Shown one piece after another: positions 26,601 to 37,324 of a stretch of DNA of 64,000 nt (position 1 is the first letter of the stretch; each line of letters starts with the position of its first letter). This DNA is from Paramecium octaurelia (lineage: Eukaryota; Ciliophora; Oligohymenophorea; Peniculida; Parameciidae). The notes under the pieces are model-generated. The model saw only the letters and a list, made by a program, of their open reading frames with translations. It had not been told where the DNA came from and did no database searches. The stretch spans positions 330,149 to 394,148 of the forward strand of contig CAJJDP010000061.1 of NCBI GenBank assembly GCA_905182995.1. Reading direction: 5' to 3'. Both the position numbers and the translations under genes were made by a program.

Positions 26601-27935
26601 ATTTTAATTTCATCTCTGCAGTTCAAGATTTCCATAATTTTATAGAAATCTCTATTTTTAGAAAGGGGTAATTGCAATTTTTATTAAGGTTGTGGTTAAC
26701 TTGCTGTTTACTATTGAGGTGCTGGTTGTTGTTGAGTTGGTGCTAATGGTTTTTATTATTGTTATTATGTCCCTTATTATTAAGTATTTTGTGTTTATTG
26801 TTATTATGGCTATTAGGAGGGTTATTATTGATTTGGCTATGTTCCAATTTAAATTATGCTTGGAGTTGATTAAACTGCATTTGGTTATTATGTTGTGGGC
26901 TATTAAGTTGTTGGTTATTGGGTTGTCGGTTATTAGGTTGTTGGCTACTAAGTTGTTGGTTATTGAGTGGTTGGCTATTTCATCCAATTTGAAGTGATTG
27001 ATTGACTTGGTTATTATTATTATTATTGTGGTTAGGTTAGATTTTAAAGACTGCTGGTTGTGTTTCCAAACAAATTATTTGAAGTTCCAAGCGGACTAAT
27101 TTAAGCTTGACTAGGTTAAGCTTGATTTGAAATTTGAGCAGTAGATACTAAAGGATTAGTGGTAGGAGGGGCTGCTGCTTGATTAGGCTGACTTAGTAAA
27201 GTATTGTTATTTTAGGTTGGCTAAGTATTGTTTTGTTATTATCCAAATAATCCTCCAGATGTTGTTCCTAATCCAGTCCCTAATCCAGTGCCTAATCCAG
27301 TACTTAATCCTGTTCCTCCTGTTAATGCTCCAAATCCAGCTGTGGCACCACCATTATTAAAGTTCCCTAAAGTTGTTGGATTCGCTGCACTTTGTTGAGT
27401 TGGGTTGGGTTGAGATGATTAGGGGTTTTGACTTGTATTCATTCCTCCAAATAAAGACGAAGGATTGTTTGTTGTTTATGTTGCCTAAACACCTTATGTT
27501 TGTTATGAAAGAGAATCTAAACCGCCTAATCCAGTTTGATTTGTTTAAGGCGCTGCAATCCCAGGATTTTAAAATAGACTATTAGCTGTTTATGCAGGTT
27601 GTTATTATTATGGAGGTTAAGCTGTCGATTATGGCTATGAAAACAAATTGTTATTGTTAGGCGGATTGCTTCCAAATAAATTTAAGTTGGACTATGCATT
27701 TCCAAACATATTATTAGATGTGGATTGTGCTGCTGCTGCTTAGGGAGCTCCAGCCAAACTACCTGGCTAATTGAAGGCCGAGCCTTAATTCTATGTTTAT
27801 CCAACTTAGTTAAAAAGAGATGATCCTTGTCCTACACTTTAGCCAAATAAGTTGGGTATTGACCCTTACGCATTCGGAAAAAGCCCTGTTGAACTTAAAA
27901 TAATCTAAATACACTTACTTATTTTAAGAGCTCAT
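20642..27935 (-). CDS. Giant FG-repeat nucleoporin with long helical C-terminal part
   Basis: About 2,300 aa predicted. The start is MSSQN followed by a 25-nt intron. The N-terminal 450 residues are an FG/GLFG-type disordered region: TGLFPN, IPNLFGQS, NNMFGN, LNLFGS, NSLFQN, SSLFGGM, TAGFGALTGG, GGLFGQ, NNLFGNT. It then runs into polyQ and a PTTQQ tandem repeat. From about 26660 the protein becomes alpha-helical and hydrophobic with no low-complexity sequence (NRDFYKIMEILNCRDEIKI, KEDDTLYKIMIQGSNWFSF) down to WKTKFEEKFSEYKKT. FG repeats bind transport receptors in the nuclear pore; a long helical solenoid would anchor the protein in the pore scaffold. Continuity across all 7 kb was not proven codon by codon and many short introns are expected. 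It is convergent with the CDPK gene and divergent from an armadillo-like gene. The Tetrahymena FG protein Nup308 has a broadly similar layout from memory; orthology is not shown. Confidence 0.8.
26887..26976 (-). repeat. Six tandem 15-bp units coding PTTQQ
   Basis: On the minus strand six consecutive 15-bp units encode Pro-Thr-Thr-Gln-Gln, using CAA, TAA and TAG for glutamine in varying order. It lies at the border between the FG domain and the helical domain of the nucleoporin. The mixed codons mean the array is not brand new. Confidence 0.8.
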
Positions 27936-27992
27936 TTTAAATTATTTAAATTTATGATTGTAAAGCAGAAAAGGGAAGCATTTCATATTTAA
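27936..27992. promoter_or_regulatory. 57-bp bidirectional promoter region
   Basis: Only 57 bp separate the start codons of the FG nucleoporin (minus) and the armadillo-like protein (plus). Both promoters and both 5' UTRs must share it. It is AT-rich with no motif I can name. Confidence 0.6.
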
Positions 27993-29387
27993 ATGCGAAG
28001 GAATTAGCGGGAACTCATATTCTCAAAAAAGAGAATACTAGAGATTCCCATCCAAATATCCGATAACAATTAAGCCATACTCATTCTTTAAGGGATTTCC
28101 TAAAACCAAATATCACTCACCACATTTTTTCAACAACTCACCTCACTTCTACCTTAATTTACAGAATTGCATCTCCAAACGCTGCCTTACATTCAATAAG
28201 CAACAACCCAATACATCTATGAAATTGATTAATCAAATAGACAAATCAATGATGATGATCTTGAGATTTCTGAATGCACTGTCTTAGAAATGCTTCTCTA
28301 CCTTAATCAACTTACTTATTATGTCAAAATAGACTTTTCTATGGATGATCTCCTGGATCTCCTCTTAAAAATATTAAAAGCAACCAATAAATTCAAAATT
28401 TTGGATAGAATTTGCCAAGTATTATACAATATATTGCTTGATTTCCCAGAAGCTTAACCCCTATTGCTCTAGCAAAACCTTCCTACTATATTGACCAATA
28501 AATATCTAACGAACACCAACTTTGATTTACTTAATCTTAAGAACCTCCTCATGATTTTGCATAAATTAGTTAAAATTGGATATCATGAATACAACCTCAT
28601 CCATCCTATCCTTCACAAATTACAGAACAGTTCAAATGTTCAATAATCTTAATATGTAGAAGTTATGGAATATTTTTTCTAATTTCTTGCTAATTGTTCT
28701 TCCAGTTATGATCCTTAGATCATTCAACAGGTTTAATTATTTGAAAAATTCTTAGAATTCTAATATGTAAGATGGTCTGTTGACTTGCTTTTTAAATATG
28801 ATAAAAATTACAATCTTGTATGCAACATCTATCAGTTTCTAAACAACTTGAGTTTGGCAGCCTGTGGTTCAAGCATGATTGATCAAGGTATTTTGAGTGT
28901 CATCTAAGTACATTTAAATGAAAAATCAGTACCTCAAATACTCATCTACTCATTATTGACAAACTTAATTGTGGATGATCTCACAAGTATTCTACAATGC
29001 GGAATTCTTATACGAATCCCTGCAATGTTTAGGTTAGGATTTCCGAACTCAGACTATATCCCTGAGTTAATTTATTGTATTACTGCTGCGTTCTCGAAAG
29101 CCGACGAAAATTAAATTCAAGACTTGAACAAACTCTAATTGACTGACTGCTTGGTTACGTATGTGGCAGATTTACCACAAGAACTATTGGATCTTGATCT
29201 TTGTCAAAAAATATTTCGAATTTTGCAATCCATAATACATTTACAATCTTAGGAATCATCAGAGAATAATTATGAATTAGAGAAATTGAAAAACAATACT
29301 ATGTTTGTCATGAGATGCAATCATATTTTTGGATTATATAAAGATTGCTATTGTGAAACCCTGTTAAATATTCTGTTTGAAATATGA
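27993..29387 (+). CDS. Armadillo/HEAT-like protein, possibly importin-alpha-like
   Basis: A single 464-codon frame with no intron. The N-terminus MRRNQRELIFSKKRILEI is short and basic, recalling the importin-beta-binding arm of importin alpha. The rest is all-helical with regular hydrophobic spacing and repeated patterns: ALILQGISQNQISLTTFFQQL, TVLEMLLYLNQL, DDLLDLLLKILKATNK, LLNLKNLLMILHKLVKIG, QILIYSLLTNLIVDD. These resemble degenerate armadillo repeats. I did not find the Trp-Asn ladder that importin alpha uses to bind nuclear localisation signals, so cargo binding of the classical kind is unproven. It shares a 57-bp promoter with the nucleoporin, which fits a nuclear-transport role but does not prove it. 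Alternatives: another ARM/HEAT scaffold protein. Confidence 0.7.
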
Positions 29388-29573
29388 AACAAAATAGAAC
29401 AAAATTTTTGATAATTAATTTTATACCATTAACTCATAAAAACCTGGAGAATTTACTCTATTTTTACATACAAATCTAAATACTCTTTTATGCATTTTAA
29501 TAATTTTAAATTGGATCATAAATTATAAAGAGTAATTCAATAATCTTTCCAAATAAATCATTAAAATTTGTAA

Positions 29574-30751
29574 TCAATAAAAATTATAAGAGCTGTATTA
29601 TGTTTAATATCTATCATAAACATCAGTTACAATAGATTCCATCTTCCTTAAGATGTCATTGTTACTCTAACTAGATTTATTTAGTTCTGATTCCACTTCT
29701 GTTAAAGACTTATTAAACTTAAGAAAAGATTAACCTATCCTCTTACGATATTGCGGGGTTTTGAATCTCTTATCAGTTTACCCACTTTAATTTTCATAGA
29801 AATTTATCATCGTTTATAGTTTTTTTGTTCTTTCAATGGAAGATCTTTCAGCATTGCTGTTCACATTCTCTTTAAGCACAGTTTTTTAATTTTCTGAATG
29901 TGTTTACTATTAATTTTCTTTTTTCTAAGATCTTAATTAAGTAGTCTCACTAAGGAAACAAGTTTGGGGTCTTCCTCTTTGTTGATTTGGTGTCTACTGA
30001 GGATGATTAGTTGACAATTTGATTTCTTTTTTGTTCATTTACTCTTAGATTGGTTTATATTTTGCAATACAATGTAATTTCATATTCTTAATGAATTCAT
30101 TGGTCTTATTTTAATATTTTGAATAATATTTAGAAACTGTGAGTTTAATTGAATTCTAATTTTTAGAAAGTAAGCCATTCTCAACCAAGGTGTCAAGATT
30201 ATATGTGCCATTGCCTAATTATGATGCAGTAGATTTGGGGTCAGTTACGAAGTTCTATATGGATTAAGTCAGAAATGTATTGTCAAGCACTCTTTTCATC
30301 GGGGCAGCAGTACTCAACGATGAGATATTTTTGGTCGAATATGTTGAGAAGGAGAGTCTTTTCTATGTTTTTTTAGCGGGATCAAAATTCAATTGTTTCT
30401 ATAACCATTCCTCCTCGTTCTTTGTTTTTGTATTATTAAATTCCATTTATATTTAATCGATTAGCTTCACATCATTCAATACATTAGATTCAACAATCTT
30501 TTATCTTACATCAATAAATGTATTGAGCTCTTTCATATTTTTTAGTTTCTCATTGAATCTTTAATCAACTCGTTATTTTCTATTCTACAATCTAATTTAT
30601 TTAATAATTACTTAAGTCTCTTTTGTGATTTTTCTAGCAACTTTGCAGTAAGTTCCTAAATCTTTTATTTTCTATCTTCCTCCTCTTATATTTTTTGAAA
30701 ATAATCTTTTAACCTATCCATTTACAAAAACTCTGAAACTTTTATGGACAT
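29574..30751 (-). CDS. Coiled-coil protein
   Basis: About 380 aa. Starts MSIKVSEFLQMDRLKDYFQK and becomes a continuous charged coiled coil (EEEDRKQKIQELTAKLLEKS). A 20-nt intron near 30575 restores the frame into RFNEKLKNMKELNTFIDVRQ, then FNNTKTKNEEEWL. The middle is Ser/Thr/Gln-rich. The last part (NKSLTEVESELNKSSQS, DILRKMESIVTDVYDRYQTQYSSYNFY) is again helical with an aromatic end. No enzyme motif or membrane segment is seen. Convergent with the armadillo-like gene, leaving 186 bp between stops. Function unknown; structural or cytoskeletal use is the usual guess for such proteins. Confidence 0.65.
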
Positions 30752-30996
30752 TATTAAATAAAATTTAATTATAATTTTTGGATCGTTTTACTCTTAAGGA
30801 CTAAAATCTTATTTTATATTTTCAGATAATCAATTAGAGATCTTAAGTAAAACAATTATTGTAATGAATTTTATACAATAACCTCAAGTAGTTTATGAGT
30901 AAATAACAAAATTGTTATTTAAACATTAAGAATAGATGAATAAATTAGAATATTAAATATTTTATTAATTAAATTGTTAAGCAAGATAAACAATTT

Positions 30997-33229
30997 TCAA
31001 AATTCTGCATGAACAAAAGACCAACCATGAATATGAGATGATGGTTCTAAATATTCTTATTAAAAAAGATCCTAACCAGTTTAGGTATTAATCCGAATCT
31101 TTCTTGTTGGTTTAGGAAGCTCCAACTCTTTGTTTTTTACCTTTTCCCAATCGACATCTTAAAAATAAGGATGTTATTTGATTTCCTTCGAGTCCCCTAC
31201 TCCTGATCCCAATCGTTTGATTGGATTTCTTTGGAGAAGCTAAATAATGACAATTATAAGATACTGATTTAATGAGGTTTCTACCTTCAGGTGAAATATA
31301 AGAGGGGATTTTGAGAACAGCATGTTCAATATTGTGAAACAGTTAATCCTTTTCATTATCATAATAAGGGGGTACTCCAACTAATAGTTCATACATGACA
31401 ACTCCAAGTAGATACCAATCAACTGCCTTTCCGTGTCCTTGTCTTCTAAGCATTTCAGGTGCTAAGTAAGCAACAGAACCACAAAATGATCTGGCTCCTT
31501 GACTGGCATCAAATATTCCCTCTTTTGAGAGTCCAAAATCAGTTAGCATGGCATGCCCATCTGCATCAATAACAATATTTTCTGGCTTTAAATCTCTATA
31601 TATTATATCTCTTTAATGTAAATCTTCCAAAGCTAGGATTACTTCACAAATGTAATTTTTGACTTGAGCTTCTGGTAGTCTCTTTTTCTCTTCCAAAAGT
31701 TGTCCCATATCTCCTCCTGGACAAAAATCTAAAATCATTACGAGTTTTTCTGGAGTTTGAAAGGCATATCTTAACTTCACAATGAAAGGGTGTGATGTTA
31801 TTGATAATACATTTCTTTCGGTCTAAGCATAACGAAACAGATTGTGTTCTATATTATATTTACTAAAACATTACTTAATATCATGGATTTATCTAAAACC
31901 TTCATTGCATATAACTAATTTTATCTCTTAACAAGATAAACTTGACCAAAACTGCCTTTACCAATTAAACCTAGAATCTAGAATTAAGAGAGGGAGATTT
32001 CCTCCTCATCTTTTATGTTTTTACAAGATTCAGAATAATTGGTTGAGAAGGTTGTTTGTCTTTTTAATCCTTACATTTAAGTTTTAAATTATTCAAGTTA
32101 TTGCAATTTGGTTTATAATTGTTTGATTTTAGGAGATGACACCTGTATCTTATCCAAGTTGTTTTATGACTTACTTGTTTAAACTAAGTTTTTTAATTAT
32201 TTAATATTTTTTCTTTAAAACATTTTTAATATTGTTTCTGTTTGTGTTGTTTGTATTATAACTTCTTTAGTTTGTTTTTCTAAACGTAAATTAATATTTA
32301 TACATTTTGTTTGTTCTAAATAATCCTTGTAGATCTACGCTATGTCTTGATCCTCAATGTAGTAATCAGGGTATTTTTCCTCTAGATTTTGTTACAAGAC
32401 TAGATGTTGTTTTTAGAGTAAAAATTCCACAATCGATTTAAAATTAAACTTACAAGCATAATGCAAGGCTGAATTGCCGTGAATATCTTGATGATTGATG
32501 TTAGCTCCAACATTAATTAATATTTGTAAGGTTTCCAACTTCCCACTATGTTATTATATACATTAAATACTAATAGGCGCTCATCAGTAAAGGTGTCATT
32601 TTATCTTCATTCTACTCATCTATTTGTATATCTTTGTACAGTAGTGCTTGGGCAAGGTGTGTATTACCATTTTTTGCAGCAAAATGAAGAGCTGTGTTAC
32701 CATTTAAATCCTTTGAAGAAACCGATGCATGAAGCTCCGAATTTACCTTTACTTTTGGAGATAGGTTTACTAAATTTATTTAGATATTATTACAGAGATT
32801 GTGAACCAGAGTAGGTTCAAGAAATTAGAGACAAGCACCTGCTCTATTTCTCGAGCTTTCCTTTAAAAATTGGTCGTTCAATTATATCCTTAATTTATCA
32901 ATGCCTTCTTGTTTTGGGCTTTTAGATTCAATCGTGAGATGAAATTTCACAGTTTCGCATTACTTAGACTCTTCATCCAAGGATTGTAGCTTAGACAACT
33001 TCGGCATTTTAGAAGTGAAAGGAAGATTTATATTTTAATATGTAGAAGTGGATCTATCTGTAAATAGTTTATGTTATTGCTATTTCCCAGCAACTTATAT
33101 CTTTGGAGAAGCCAAATTGACCTTTTGCTGAGGTGTGTGAAATTTATTCGATTTGGGACTTCTGTTCTCTTGGATTTGCCTTAACTTTGTTTGGTATTCA
33201 TTAAGTGTTAATTTGCGGTGACCGTTCAT
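30997..33229 (-). CDS. Ankyrin-repeat AGC-type protein kinase
   Basis: About 730 aa combining two modules. N-terminus MNGHRKLTLNEYQTKLRQ, then a basic Ser/Gln-rich stretch. Ankyrin repeats follow around 32440-32720: LNGNTALHFAAKNGNTHLAQALL, then HSGKLETLQILINVGANIN and HQDIHGNSALHYACKFNFKS. A linker precedes the kinase (about 31050-32000): [55 protein letters not shown] and GKAVDWYLLGVVMYELLVGVPPYY. The C-tail has a PYF...DVDW turn typical of AGC kinases and ends SHIHGWSFVHAEF. The activation segment (RSFCGSVAYLAPE) and the K, HRD and DFG residues are all present, so it should be active. The first 261 nt of this gene lie inside the duplicated block and recur at 34314-34574. Confidence 0.88.
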
Positions 33230-34312
33230 TATTTCAAGAGGTTTTAAAATAATTAAAATATTTTTTGAATATCATTTCGTTGTTTTGGATATAATATAAT
33301 TTAAGGGCAGTACTAATTTTAAGTATATTAAAACATAATTACGAATTAAATAATTACGATAATAAATGATATTTATATATGATATAAATATATATATATC
33401 GTCTAAAATAATAATTAAATATATATAAAGATATTAGTATATTAATAATAAATAAACAATGAATTCAAATTTAGGTTTTTCTTAACAAATTAAATTATTT
33501 TATTTAATGAAAGTAGTTCAAAATCCAACACAATACTTCTTTGAATAATCAAACAATCCACCAACTGAATATTTATCAAAAATCAATGAATTTGTCAGCA
33601 AATTGCTTAATCAAAGATAATGCATTTTATGCAAGAATGATTACAATATGAAAGACAGGTTGCCTAGAATATTGATTCATTGTGGCCATACAATTTGCAC
33701 AGCTTGCCTCACCAATTTTTATAGGTACAAACGAATTCTTATAATTTTCGTAGAAACAGAAGAGTAAGATGTCCACTCTGTTTAAAATTAATTAAGCATC
33801 TTGATTCAGTTGATAGATTACCAGTAAAAGAATGATATTAAATGATAGATTAATCATACTATTTTCACTAGAATGGCTGACGACATTAATAATAAGAGCA
33901 AATAACATGGGGGAACAGAAGTCATAGATCCACAATAATATTTGTTTACACAATTCCAATAATCAGCATTGCAATCACAAAAGGCACGTTAATAACAATA
34001 AAATGCATATCCTTAAGTGGACCCAGATTCAGGATTGGAGTTTTGTGAGTTTCATAATGATAGAGTGAAACATTTCTTTTGTATGAAACATAAGGTGACA
34101 TGTTGCAGAGTGTGTTCAGAGATGATTCATTCAAAGAAAGTATAAATGAGTATAATTTGAATAGGATTGCATTGTGGTGGATTTATATGAAATCGAAGAT
34201 GTGCCTTAGTTTTTGAAGGAAGCCTACAAATTGAATGAGGATAATGCATAATAGTAAAATCAAAGAAGAGAAGATATGGGTTTCATTTAAGATGGAGAAG
34301 GAAGTATGATTG
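32969..34312. repeat. First copy of a 1344-bp direct duplication, next to an N
   Basis: This stretch matches 34314-35657 base for base at a constant offset of 1345 as far as I compared by eye, including identical short ORFs. A single undetermined base (N, 34313) separates the copies. The block contains the 5' end of the ankyrin kinase, the divergent promoter and most of the RING/B-box gene. See the finding on assembly. Confidence 0.95.
33459..34312 (+). CDS. RING/B-box protein, 3'-truncated copy (probable assembly artefact)
   Basis: Identical to the first part of the gene at 34804-35748 but cut off at the N (34313) inside the acidic C-terminal part. It keeps the RING and B-box. Because the two copies do not differ at any base compared, this is best read as the end of one contig overlapping the start of the next, not as a second gene. 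Confidence 0.7.
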
Positions 34313-34313
34313 N
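34313..34313. other. Single undetermined base (N): contig join
   Basis: The only ambiguous base noticed in the window. It lies exactly between the two copies of the 1344-bp block, as expected for a scaffold gap of nominal length one. Confidence 0.9.
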
Positions 34314-35657
34314 CTCTTCATCCAAGGATTGTAGCTTAGACAACTTCGGCATTTTAGAAGTGAAAGGAAGATTTATATTTTAATATGTAGAAGTGGATCT
34401 ATCTGTAAATAGTTTATGTTATTGCTATTTCCCAGCAACTTATATCTTTGGAGAAGCCAAATTGACCTTTTGCTGAGGTGTGTGAAATTTATTCGATTTG
34501 GGACTTCTGTTCTCTTGGATTTGCCTTAACTTTGTTTGGTATTCATTAAGTGTTAATTTGCGGTGACCGTTCATTATTTCAAGAGGTTTTAAAATAATTA
34601 AAATATTTTTTGAATATCATTTCGTTGTTTTGGATATAATATAATTTAAGGGCAGTACTAATTTTAAGTATATTAAAACATAATTACGAATTAAATAATT
34701 ACGATAATAAATGATATTTATATATGATATAAATATATATATATCGTCTAAAATAATAATTAAATATATATAAAGATATTAGTATATTAATAATAAATAA
34801 ACAATGAATTCAAATTTAGGTTTTTCTTAACAAATTAAATTATTTTATTTAATGAAAGTAGTTCAAAATCCAACACAATACTTCTTTGAATAATCAAACA
34901 ATCCACCAACTGAATATTTATCAAAAATCAATGAATTTGTCAGCAAATTGCTTAATCAAAGATAATGCATTTTATGCAAGAATGATTACAATATGAAAGA
35001 CAGGTTGCCTAGAATATTGATTCATTGTGGCCATACAATTTGCACAGCTTGCCTCACCAATTTTTATAGGTACAAACGAATTCTTATAATTTTCGTAGAA
35101 ACAGAAGAGTAAGATGTCCACTCTGTTTAAAATTAATTAAGCATCTTGATTCAGTTGATAGATTACCAGTAAAAGAATGATATTAAATGATAGATTAATC
35201 ATACTATTTTCACTAGAATGGCTGACGACATTAATAATAAGAGCAAATAACATGGGGGAACAGAAGTCATAGATCCACAATAATATTTGTTTACACAATT
35301 CCAATAATCAGCATTGCAATCACAAAAGGCACGTTAATAACAATAAAATGCATATCCTTAAGTGGACCCAGATTCAGGATTGGAGTTTTGTGAGTTTCAT
35401 AATGATAGAGTGAAACATTTCTTTTGTATGAAACATAAGGTGACATGTTGCAGAGTGTGTTCAGAGATGATTCATTCAAAGAAAGTATAAATGAGTATAA
35501 TTTGAATAGGATTGCATTGTGGTGGATTTATATGAAATCGAAGATGTGCCTTAGTTTTTGAAGGAAGCCTACAAATTGAATGAGGATAATGCATAATAGT
35601 AAAATCAAAGAAGAGAAGATATGGGTTTCATTTAAGATGGAGAAGGAAGTATGATTG
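34314..35657. repeat. Second copy of the 1344-bp direct duplication
   Basis: Matches 32969-34312. Its left end starts abruptly inside the 5' coding sequence of the ankyrin kinase (34314-34574 equals 32969-33229), which here has no continuation. Its right end continues into unique sequence that completes the RING/B-box gene. Confidence 0.95.
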
Positions 35658-35748
35658 ATTTGTTAAGCATTTAGATGATGGTGACAATTAGTTTAATGAT
35701 GATGATTTGGAAGATGAATTTGAGGGAAACAGCGTTCAGAGCATATGA
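34804..35748 (+). CDS. RING-finger plus B-box zinc-finger protein, complete copy
   Basis: Likely E3 ubiquitin ligase. The N-terminal half has a C3HC4-type RING: CILCKNDYNMK, then HCGHTICTACL and, across a 29-nt intron, RCPLCLKLI. A Q-rich spacer follows, then a B-box-like zinc cluster: CEFHNDRVKHFFCMKHKVTCC and CSEMIHSKKDC, interrupted by a 25-nt intron. The C-terminus is acidic (DDGDNQFNDDDLEDEFEGN), reached by removing a 26-nt intron, and stops at 35746-35748. RING then B-box is the TRIM order, but I see no long coiled coil or C-terminal recognition domain, and the protein is short (about 270 aa). Divergent from the ankyrin kinase in the true layout, 229 bp apart. Confidence 0.85.
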
Positions 35749-35767
35749 ATATTTTAAATATTAATAG

Positions 35768-36250
35768 TCATTTATATCTATAGTTTTGGATTTATTGTAT
35801 TCTCCTTCTTTTTGATTCCTCAATGATATCAAAGGTGTAAACAGGTTGATGATCATTTTGTTAATTATAGATTCTAGAATTATAAAATTAAGAATTATTA
35901 AAAGGCTGTGAGAATCCTTGATATCCTTAATGATGTTAGTTTTCTATCATTACATGTCTTTGTTAAATGGGAATTTGAGATTCATTGTAACGGTCTTATT
36001 ATTAATTGTAATTGTAATTGGGAGGTTATCTTTGAAATTGTTGATGATTTTAATTCATTTGAGGTTTAGGTTGTGTTTGTGGTTATCTATTTTGTTAGTA
36101 TTGATTGTAACAAAACATAGCTCTAATTATTAGTAAAATATATACTAACCCTTTGTCACTCATAAGGAGATTTTTAAGAAAGGAATCGAGCAAAGTATTT
36201 TATTGCGGCAACTTTTCTAATTGGCAATCTTAATTAACAGTTTGATTCAT
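35768..36250 (-). CDS. Small Q/N/Y-rich low-complexity protein
   Basis: About 150 aa. Starts MNQTVNQDCQLEKLPQQN, and a 27-nt intron leads into AMFCYNQYQQNRQPQTQPK. The remainder is dominated by Gln, Asn, Pro and Tyr (PPNYNYNQQQDRYNES, QFYNSRIYNQQNDHQPV) with a more ordered end (YTFDIIEESKRRRIQQIQNYRYK). Glutamines use CAA, TAA and TAG. The composition is prion-like or RNA-granule-like; no domain is recognised. Convergent with the RING/B-box gene (19 bp between stops) and divergent from the eIF4E gene. Its proximity to a translation factor is probably chance. Confidence 0.6.
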
Positions 36251-36469
36251 GGCTGGATAGGTTTTACCAAGAGTCTTGCACAATCTGAATTATTATTAAT
36301 TTGATTTACACTTCATCATATAGTTTCATTCTTTCATCTATGCACTGAGATTATCTGATTTAGGGATCTTAACAAAATATTTAGGCTGTTTGTTTCATAA
36401 CTAGTTTTAGAATGGAAAATCATTTACATTGTTATTCATTCATTTTTATCAAATTTTATTATTATTTTT

Positions 36470-37168
36470 ATGGCTCATAAACTATCATAAAATTGGGTAT
36501 TTTGGTATGCTCCAAGAGGCAGAAAAGCTATTGCAGGTTCAGATCATTATGATGTAAATTTGAAAGAAATCGGGGAATTCAATACAGTTGAAGAGTTCTA
36601 CACATACTATTGTTTCTTAGGCAGACCTAGCGAAGTAAGCATTGAAAATAACAATTAGATTGACATTGATAACAAAATAATGTTGTTTAGGAAAGGTCAT
36701 AAACCAATGTGGGAAGAGTGTTTGGAAGGAGGCACATGGATTATTCATTTTAAGAAAAGAGAGAATGAATTATTGAATAAGAAATGGGAAGCCTTGTTAT
36801 TAGGTATAATATATTAAGTAATTCAAAGCATGCATAGGAGAAGAATTTGATGATGACAATGTAATTGGGGTAGTTTTGTCCATTAGAGAAAGAAGAAATT
36901 TATTGGAAATATGGTTGAAAGACAGAAAAGAGAGTGAAAAGTTAAGGATTGGAGAGAAACTAAGAGTGGCTTTGGAAATGGATCCAAACAATCTTACATT
37001 CTTCTTCAAAGAACACAGCAAGAGCTTGAATGTATAATTGGAATAATGAATTAGGATAAATCAACTATGAAAGGAGCTGAATCATACACTTTTGTAAAAA
37101 CTCCACTTGAAACTCCATAGACTGAACCCAAAGGACAACATCCTGATCTTGATCAGTTTAAATTATGA
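36470..37168 (+). CDS. eIF4E family cap-binding protein, class II (4EHP) type
   Basis: Binds the mRNA 5' cap. About 215 aa: MAHKLSQNWVFWYAPRGRK, HYDVNLKEIGEFNTVEEFYTYY, KIMLFRKGHKPMWEE, GGTWIIHFKKRENELLNKKW, then after a 25-nt intron CIGEEFDDDNVIGVVLSIRE and LLEIWLKD. Trp102-Glu103 of the human factor (PMWEE) is kept, but the Trp56 position is Tyr (HYDVN), as in 4EHP/class II proteins. The Trp73 position used for eIF4G binding is also Tyr (EEFYTYY). A 23-nt intron joins the tail, TFVKTPLETPQTEPKGQ, ending at TGA 37166-37168; reading through it would stop early at 37049. The class II look suggests a weaker cap binder or repressor, or simply a divergent ciliate isoform. Confidence 0.88.
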
Positions 37169-37324
37169 TTAATTATTTGCACAAATATATTGGTTACGAA
37201 TTTATTAATGAATCGATTTGTCTATCCAGTATGCACTTCAAAAGTGAATTTTTGATGAGATTTATTTATATGATTTATAATTATTTAAGAATTATATTCC
37301 AATTTAGGTTTCTATATTTATGCT

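Noticed and set aside
26692-26997. Plus-strand 101-codon open frame rich in V, I, L.
   Set aside because: It is the antisense of the Q/P/T-rich border of the nucleoporin. The PTTQQ repeat on the minus strand explains it fully.
32548-32814. Plus-strand 88-codon frame.
   Set aside because: Antisense shadow of the ankyrin repeats of the kinase gene; the minus-strand frame has clear ANK motifs.
33946-34134. Identical minus-strand 62-codon frames at 33946-34134 and 35291-35479.
   Set aside because: Antisense of the RING/B-box gene; their identity comes from the duplicated block.
32969-35657. Segmental tandem duplication as a real event.
   Set aside because: No base difference seen, an N at the joint, and both copies cut in mid-gene favour an unmerged contig overlap.
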